Shown: positions 57,707 to 64,000 of the stretch, piece by piece
Layout of the letters: every line of letters begins with the position of its first letter
How positions within the stretch are numbered: position 1 is the first letter of the stretch
Assembly: GCA_946894095.1 (NCBI GenBank)
Contig: OX335642.1
Span: 3,917,021 to 3,981,020 of the forward strand
DNA length: 64,000 nucleotides
Direction: 5' to 3'
Origin: Incurvaria masculella
Taxonomy: Eukaryota > Arthropoda > Insecta > Lepidoptera > Incurvariidae
Notes under the pieces: generated by a model
Told to the model about the DNA's origin: nothing
Databases searched by the model: none
The model's input: only the letters and a program-made list of their open reading frames with translations
Translations under genes and position numbers: made by a program

Positions 57707-57955
57707 ATCTTTAAAACTACGCAACGGATTTTGATGCACTTTTTTAATAGACAGAGTGATTGAAGAGGAAGGTTTATATGTATAATAACATCCATTAAAT
57801 CGTGCAGAAATACTGCTATTTTTGAGGTTTCTAATGTGATGTCGTAAATAATTACATTTTTTCCGCTTACATTGCAAACGCAGGCTGAACTCGACCAGCC
57901 CGAAATCAGTCAAAAACGACATTGACCCGAGCGGAGCCGGGTACCTCAGCTAGTA
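57707..57955 (+). mobile_element. Helitron-like 3' part
   Basis: It contains ACGCAACGGATTTTGATGC and ends GAGCGGAGCCGGGTACC, then CTAG followed by T. Helitrons end in CTRR and insert before T. The 5' end was probably removed or replaced by MITE copy B. Confidence 0.45.
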
Positions 57956-58137
57956 TTTAATATTTTTATAAAATATATTCGTGGACCACCGGTTAATAAC
58001 CAATGGCTTAGGTAAAGGATAAACGGGAAAATCTAATGTTTACACCGGGCAACATTTTTCCTGGTCCACCCGTCGTTGCTTGCTTGGGTGTTTGTTTTGT
58101 TTGTTTTGTCTGTGTTTCGGCTTCGTGCGGTCGGTCC

Positions 58138-58143
58138 CGTCAG
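58138..58143 (+). promoter_or_regulatory. Initiator-like element of the secreted-protein gene
   Basis: GTCAGTCG contains the arthropod initiator TCAGT about 75 bases before the start codon, in a locally GC-rich stretch. No TATA box is seen at the expected distance. Confidence 0.3.
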
Positions 58144-58214
58144 TCGCTCGCGATCGTGTCCTCCGGCGTTTGGATCATGTAGTTTAGTTTGATGTAGTGT
58201 CCTGCCCTACGCCG

Positions 58215-58284
58215 ATGGAGGCCTGCCCGGCCATGCAAGCGACGACGCTGCTATGTTTGGGGTTCGCCCTGGCCGCTGCTTCCG
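58215..58284 (+). CDS. Secreted protein, signal-peptide exon (gene unidentified)
   Basis: ATG at 58215 opens MEACPAMQATTLLCLGFALA followed by AAASG, a signal peptide with a hydrophobic core and small residues at the cleavage site. A consensus donor GTAAGT follows at 58285, phase 1. A second ATG (58233) would give a shorter signal peptide of the same type. Codons are G/C-ending, and the segment just upstream is GC-rich with an initiator-like motif, as expected for a first exon. The gene continues at 62487. Confidence 0.75.
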
Positions 58285-59036
58285 GTAAGTCATTTAGTGC
58301 ACCGGCCCCCCCGAGCTGCATCACCTTGCATTGCATCTCGCTCGGCATCATAATACAATCGTGGCTGTGTGTTTTTTTTTTTGTAAAATGACAATTTAAC
58401 TAAGTTATTCATGGATGCAAATAAAATACATATTATCAACCTACCTTGTCGAAAATTGTGGGTGTGTTAAAAAGGCCTACATAAAATTTATGTTAGCATA
58501 AATTTCATTGAGTTTAATTTCTAATTAGAAAATCAAATGCAACCTTTTTTTGTTAGCGGTTCATATTTCCCTTAAAATATTAGATTCCCTTTCGGAAATT
58601 CTTTAGATTAGTACATCGCGATTAAAAATATAAAAAAAAAATACCTACTAAAGGCCTCAAAATATGTTATTCTTAATCAAAATTGGGGTCCGGAAATCGA
58701 AAAAAAGCATAAAAAAAATCTCACAAATTTGAATTTTTGACGAAATTTTGCATTGCAAACACTGAACAAACACGAATACTGCGTTCTTTTCGCACAAATG
58801 AAATCATTTAAAACTAGACGTGTCCACTTTCACCACTCTCTAAATGGTATAAATGTGACGACAGCATCCAAATCCCAACAAATGCAATGTCGGCTATCAG
58901 CATCAACAGTCAAAGTGTATACATACACATAGAACAGCGACGACCAGCGACAACATGCAGTTGCGCCAACATTTTTCCAAAATGGTATTGCCATGGACTA
59001 ATTTATTTTTCCGTGGTCTACAAAAAAAAATTACCA

Positions 59037-59094
59037 AAGGTTAATTTATAGAAGACACGTCGCTTCCGCTCCGTGTCTTCTATGAATTAACCTT
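59037..59094. other. Near-perfect 23-bp-stem hairpin
   Basis: AAGGTTAATT-ATAGAAGACACG pairs with its inverse CGTGTCTTCTAT-AATTAACCTT across an 11-base loop, with a single mismatch. Stem and loop sizes are close to those of a short small-RNA precursor; a foldback repeat end is the alternative. Confidence 0.7.
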
Positions 59095-59479
59095 AACCTA
59101 ACTGGTCCATGTCGGGATGGCTCATGTCGGTTGCAAACGCTCAGGACGTCCTGTGCGAGCTTTCATCTCCGTGCTTCTTAAAAACATTCTAAACACGCAC
59201 ACCATCATTTTACCCTTAATTATGGGTAACGACGTGTTGGCAATTCTAATGCCAACTGATATAACTTAAAAATGGAAAGATAAGGTATGTTCGCGTCTCA
59301 ATACGGAACTAAATGTATCGATGGAGCACAAAGAAAATAATTTTAAAAATTTTTTTTCAAGGGAAATAGATATCTCCGGACCCAAATTTTTACATCAAAA
59401 TGTTTATAAAAAACTACTCTACCATCCCTGATACCCAGATAGTTGGTAGAAAGGATGTACTAATCTAAAGAGCAGCCTC

Positions 59480-59612
59480 CCTTTCTTACTTACTAGATGT
59501 AGGGTTAATCCTAGCTGGGTTAGTACCATCGCATGCAATGAAAAGTGGTTGATGCGGAAATAAAAATTTCCTTGTTTTCCATCCAGTTTAATAAAGCTGT
59601 GCAATATAACGA
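59480..59612 (+). mobile_element. 5S-derived SINE, body fragment
   Basis: GGTTAGTACCATCGCATGCA and GTTTTCCATCCAGTTTAAT, ending at GAAGGTCCTAATC; diverged. Confidence 0.65.
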
Positions 59613-60649
59613 AGGTCCTAATCTAACCTAACTGAACGTAACCTAACCTAGTTCAATACATTTCATAAAAAATCTCTGTTTTTATTTTAAAAAGAATCCT
59701 CGAACACTAAGCACAACGACACATCTGTGGAACCAAATACAGCTTTAAAAATTGTGTTTTCTTCGAAGGTACAATAATTTAAAGGAATCAAAAACACTTT
59801 GCTATACTTTGGCTCTGTTTCAGAAAAAGTTTTATGATCTGTTTGCACCGTTTAATGCAATGTTATGACGGCCAAAATGTGTACAGAAGCCTAAGTCCAC
59901 AATTCGGCTGTTTTTTTTTCGGCATTATCTTAGTGTAGAGCTAAGCTGAAACGCAACTCTTTTCGTGGCTGTGATTTCCATGAGCCACGCAAACCTAGCA
60001 TCTCGGTGGTTGGATAGGATACAAGTTTGACTTTATACGAACTCACCTGTGAAATATTTCTTTTTCCAAGATATCTCTTTAGTAAAAAAAAATCTAAATG
60101 TGATCACTTTCAATTATTCCACCTGTATTCTCTGCCTAACTGAAGAAATGCTCAGAGAACTCTAAGTTTTGTCTAAAGTTGTTAATTCCATACAGTAAAT
60201 CTTAGCTAAAACACTCACGCTTTATGAACGCGGCCATTATTTCGCCGCTGTTGCCATATAGCAACAAAATAACCCACAAATGAATGTAATTATACTGTAT
60301 TATGTTTTGTCTTACTAATGATCTGGTAATGAGCTGCATATTTCAATGTGGGTTATTATCTCCGACATTGCCACCCCGATATTACTTGTTACTGTTTGTC
60401 ATACCTAGAGTGTTTTTTAGAAGTGCGGAGCCAAAAGGAGTGTAGCGAGCAGTATTTTTTTCAGGAACAAATAAATTCAAATTATGCACATCAATAAGGC
60501 TTTTTGTGCCCAGTTGCAGTGCATATCTCTAGTCCATCTAGGGTTGCCACTCATTAATCAACAGTATTGTACCTGCTGTAATTAAGCTACTTCTTTGCAC
60601 TACGAAAAAGGAAAAAGTACACAAAAAAAAAAAGGAAAGAAGAATCATT

Positions 60650-61045
60650 CACAGTGACTTCTTTTCCGACTAACAATATTAATAAGACAAGGACAGAGCA
60701 TCGCATAGTACTTCCGTTGTCACAAAACGTGTTCGGGTAGCCTGCTTCATGCCATTCCGTCCGGTAAGGGAGAAAAAAGGTGTAAATACTTATGTAAAAT
60801 TATCCCTTGGATAGGATTGTTGCTTATGAAATATCAATAAGACATTAAACTCGGTCCATTTTTATTGCGTTTGGATGTGAGCATTTTGCTCTATGCCCAG
60901 CTCTCTGGTGTCTCTAAAACATAAATAAACTCAAAACTGCATTTTGTCAATCGCTTTAAAATGCCAATGAATTTGGTTTTCAAAATTCATAACTCCAAAA
61001 GTTAATTTATTTTCTAAATTATAACACTGGTTTGAAAGATGGAGG
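60650..61045. repeat. Dispersed repeat, copy 2 of a pair
   Basis: Same order of blocks as 51415-51820, same orientation, with an extra 10-odd bases after GTTCGGGTAGC. Confidence 0.8.
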
Positions 61046-61534
61046 CAATGGGCTTTCTCCTTTGTATGCAGATAGTTGGTCTTTCATGGATTTTTTATGT
61101 GATGCAACTGCATATTCACCTTGCTTCTTGCTCAATTTTATCATTCTGGGTAGGGAACGGGAAGCACTCTACAGGTTTTTTTGCGGGTGTCAAAATATAC
61201 CGCATCAATGGCTGCATGTTTTACTTAAAAACGTTAATTTTCAACGCATTTCTGAGAAAAAGGTCCCAGACGGATGGACAGATAACGAAGTGATCTTATA
61301 AGCGTTAGTATTTTCGTTTTGAGCAGCGGAACGCAAGAAATTGCGTTTTTTTAAAGTGTACATTTGTGGCTCACGAATTACCGTCATCGTCTGGGTCAAA
61401 GTAGGGTTATATTAATTATAGGGTGTTAACAAACTTCAAACTGTCATCAGTGATTTTTCCCTATTGCTGATACGGACACTGAAACAATAGCGAAAGTTAT
61501 AGGAAGACAATTATTAATATTTTCTGTCAGTCAG

Positions 61535-61790
61535 TGAGCGTGTTTGCGTCCACTGCTGGACATGCACCTCTCCAGTTTTTCTCCTGTCCTCCCGGATCTT
61601 AGGGGTACGGAACCACTGCTTTCCGCCGACGCACTTGACCCCCTGACGTGTTGTCTTTCCACACTCCGTTTTCCTGTCCACGTCCGCCAGTGTAGGACAT
61701 GGTTACTCCAACGGTCGTCGTCACATGAGCTTAGCCACCCGGTGTCCAACTTTGGTACGTCAGCGGATTGCCTCGTTCGCACCATTCTGT
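61535..61790 (-). mobile_element. RTE-like LINE 3' end, degenerate
   Basis: The plus strand has GTCCACTGCTGGACATGCAC, the inverse of the common RTE C-terminal coding end (…A-Y-V-Q-Q-W-T). The minus strand still suggests WRTWTGKRSVERQHVR-like wording of the W-x-P-R-G-x-R-x-V-G-R motif, with the remainder broken. Confidence 0.5.
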
Positions 61791-62486
61791 AATGAATCTG
61801 AATTGAACACTTTATTGCGCAATTTTACACAGGTTAATAATTAATAAGAACATCTTAACAATAGTAAAGAACTGAACCAAGGCGGATTTATCACGTACAG
61901 TGATTTCTTCCAGTCAACCTTTGTAGTTGATAAGGAAAGCGTGAAAAATTGAAAAACGTAATTGGGCGCATAGGGTATATCCTTAAAAAGTTAATTATTT
62001 AAATAATATGTAATAATATGCATTGATACTTCATGAAAATTTAAACAAAACTTCATGGGGTAAATTATATAAATTTTCAAAATTTCTGATTCAGTACAAG
62101 AATATATCTTAAAAAAACAGTTAAGTACCTTTTAACTTGAATTTAATATTTTGATGTCAAATTTCACTTGTAAGATGCCAGGACGTATGTATGTATAAGC
62201 GAAGTTAAATAAAAACTTTTAAAAAAGGAGTGTACTTTCCATTCCGAGTGTCCTTTCTTTTAGTATTTTTTTATAAATAAAAAGGTGGTAACCCTAGCTC
62301 GTTTTCTGTCCTTGCCTGTCCGGCATTGCGGAATTCGCTCCTCATTATCTCCGACCTGCACCATGCCTCCTCCCTCCGTCCTCCCGCCCGCCGCGGCCGT
62401 GCCGTAGAGAGAGACAGCCTGCATTCCGCGCGGCTACCTGCCACTGATCGGGATTGTAATTATGTATTGTTTTTTTATTAAATTAG

Positions 62487-62566
62487 GGTCGCGCTCGGGG
62501 CAGTTCGTCTGGCGGGACAAAAAACTCGTTTTCTTCGACTCCAACCATGAAGACAGCGCCTGTTGG
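62487..62566 (+). CDS. Secreted-protein gene, second exon (unidentified)
   Basis: A pyrimidine-rich acceptor (TTTTTTTATTAAATTAG) precedes GG TCG CGC, completing the Gly codon left open by the exon at 58284. The exon reads SRSGQFVWRDKKLVFFDSNH and EDSACW, then GTGTAG, which serves as donor in phase 0. Third positions are mostly G/C. The segment is the start of the mature secreted protein; I recognise no family. Later exons lie beyond the window. The exact donor is less certain than the acceptor. Confidence 0.6.
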
Positions 62567-62849
62567 GTGTAGTTCACGTTCGCCGGTTATTCACACTCAC
62601 CTGTGACTCACCGGCGAATACAAGTTCACTTTCTTGTTCATGGAATGCTGGCTACTCGCGTGAAAGCTTTCACACTATGTCGTTACCTACCCTATCGTTG
62701 TTTATTTCTAATTATTCTAATAAGAGTGCCATGACACTACATAAAATTATCAGTGCGACGTCGTGCCAAAGTTAAATGTAAGTGATTTACTTTCACCTTC
62801 GAATTGAACTCCTGTTTGTTCCATGAGTACAAGGGCTGCAGTGCTGGAT

Positions 62850-63770
62850 TAGTACGGCTCCAAGGAGCTAGAGCGTGGGAACTAGGGAATGCAATCCCGA
62901 TCCCGCGGGATCCCGATCTCGCGAGATCTCGTGTAATTTTTCGGGATCAATCCCGACGCATCATATGACGAGATCCCGTTCGAGATTGACGGGATTGGGC
63001 GGCAGTGGTCAGCGAAAGCGGCGCGCTGAGGCTGACTGAGGGCCGCGAGCGGCAGGAATGCCAAATAGCGTTAGAAACCTATTCCGACTATTTCCGAATA
63101 TTAGCGACAGGTGACGAGTGGGACAGATAATATAGAACTGTGTCGAACAAGTGAGAAAGAAGTATATGCGCGTGGAGAGGCAATCATTTGTTTGTTTACG
63201 TTCGTCATTGTTTTAGTTGTGCAATTGTAGTGATTACTTTTTCATTTTCCAAATCACTCGTAGGTAACTACTTTCTAATTCCCTTGAAATATGCTTATTG
63301 TTTTAAATACCTAATATACCTATGTTAATTTCCTTAAAACCTGATAATTATTTAGTTGGTAAGATTAAAGAATAAAGGTTTTTATTTTCTTTCGAGTAAT
63401 ATGTTAAGTATTTTAGTTAACCTCACTATCACAAACAAGCAGTTATTGGCTTTTTCAATCATCCGAATTTAACTTTTTTTTTTAACTAGACGGGATCCCG
63501 AAAATTCCGGGATCCCGCGGGATTGATATTTCTAATCCCGCGGGATCTCGAATTTGCAATCTCGAGTCGGGATTGCATTCCCTAGTGGGAACTTGCCCTT
63601 CATGCCAGAGGTCATGGGTTTGATCCCCGCCCCGTTTATGCGCCACTTTTTTCTCTGTCTGAATTGGAATTTTGTTACGAATGTTCCACAATTCCTGATT
63701 TTGTATGGAAGGTGGTGCCTTTTTTTGTTCGCGCGGCGATCAACCAAACTTCATGTTTGTGCCTAAGCGC
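62850..63770 (+). mobile_element. tRNA-derived SINE split by a hAT MITE
   Basis: The head (ACGGCTCCAAGGAGCTAGAG) lies left of the MITE. The box-B part (CAGAGGTCATGGGTTTGATC) and body (CGCCCCGTTTATGCGCCACT) lie right of it. Removing the MITE and one copy of its target duplication leaves a continuous SINE. Confidence 0.75.
62883..63584. mobile_element. hAT-type MITE, 702 bp, perfect 8-bp target duplication
   Basis: The ends TAGGGAATGCAATCCCGA and TCGGGATTGCATTCCCTA are perfectly inverted. GTGGGAAC flanks both sides (62875-62882 and 63585-63592), the 8-bp duplication expected of hAT transposition. CGGGATCCCG-rich subterminal palindromes occur at both ends. No transposase is encoded. Confidence 0.92.
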
Positions 63771-64000
63771 AGTCTAAATAATGAAGTTATAAAGGTCAGA
63801 TTTTTAAATAAATAATGACAAAATCGAGCCCTCAATGAAAAGGACTGAATTTAGGCATAAAGATGTCATATTTCTTTTATTTGTAACATCATTCTTAACT
63901 AAAATAACAATGTTTGGTTCATGGGCGCGCGAACGGAAAAAAAACATGGATAAAAAGGCACCAATTTCAGGCAATAGCCTTTAGAGGTTGATTACGTTAA

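Larger units (their letters stand above)
58285..62486 (+). other. First intron of the secreted-protein gene (4.2 kb)
   Basis: Donor GTAAGT, acceptor TTTTTTTATTAAATTAG, phase 1. It holds a hairpin, a SINE fragment, a dispersed repeat copy and a LINE remnant; the rest is AT-rich. Confidence 0.6.

Overview
The window is AT-rich, intron- and transposon-dense animal DNA. It most likely comes from a moth or butterfly: it carries the GGTTCCGTACC / (GGAC)n dispersed repeat familiar from lepidopteran genomes, many TTAA-flanked MITEs, an R1/CR1/RTE-type LINE mix, and insect gene families. Coding exons stand out because their third codon positions are almost all G or C while the introns are AT-rich. No species name can be supported.

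Region 1 (1-24,430, plus strand) is the 3' half of the polarity kinase gene par-1 (MARK family). Seven exons fit together in phase: 3023-3114, 4015-4141, 13063-13134, 17967-18026, 19476-19629, 20710-20869 and 21390-21448. They encode the spacer with the conserved R-S-T-F-H phosphorylation motif, two frame-preserving cassette exons, and the C-terminal KA1 membrane-binding domain ending in ELKL and UGA. The kinase and UBA domains must lie upstream of the window. The most unusual feature is what follows: the frame stays open for 216 more codons after the UGA, to a second UGA at 22,097. In that stretch A/T falls on third codon positions only 7 times, against about 50 and 57 times on first and second positions. 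This is the signature of translated sequence and points to stop-codon readthrough giving a long Pro/Ser/Arg-rich Par-1 tail.

Region 2 (about 24,430-34,270, minus strand, convergent with par-1) is a five-exon secreted cuticle-type gene. Its exons are a four-residue first coding exon, a signal-peptide exon, two exons forming a divergent RR (chitin_bind_4-like) motif, and a 3.3-kb last exon. The last exon holds a Ser/Asp/Glu-rich part, a furin-like RARR site and about 320 residues of Val-Pro-Tyr-Pro-Val repeats. The predicted precursor is 1,243 residues. Decayed tandem copies of one RR exon lie in an intron.

Region 3 (34,270-58,100) is a repeat-rich intergenic stretch. It holds a roughly 340-bp tandem array with a nested insertion, a 3'-truncated U2 snRNA-like sequence with compensated stems, LINE remnants, several MITE families, copies of a 5S rRNA-derived SINE, degenerate CCTAA telomere-like DNA, and one isolated exon-like segment (47,014-47,207, minus).

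Region 4 (58,100-64,000, plus strand) starts a second secreted-protein gene: a signal-peptide exon (58,215-58,284) followed 4.2 kb later by a phase-compatible exon (62,487-62,566). The gene runs off the window. Next to it a 702-bp hAT-type MITE with a perfect 8-bp target duplication splits a tRNA-derived SINE.
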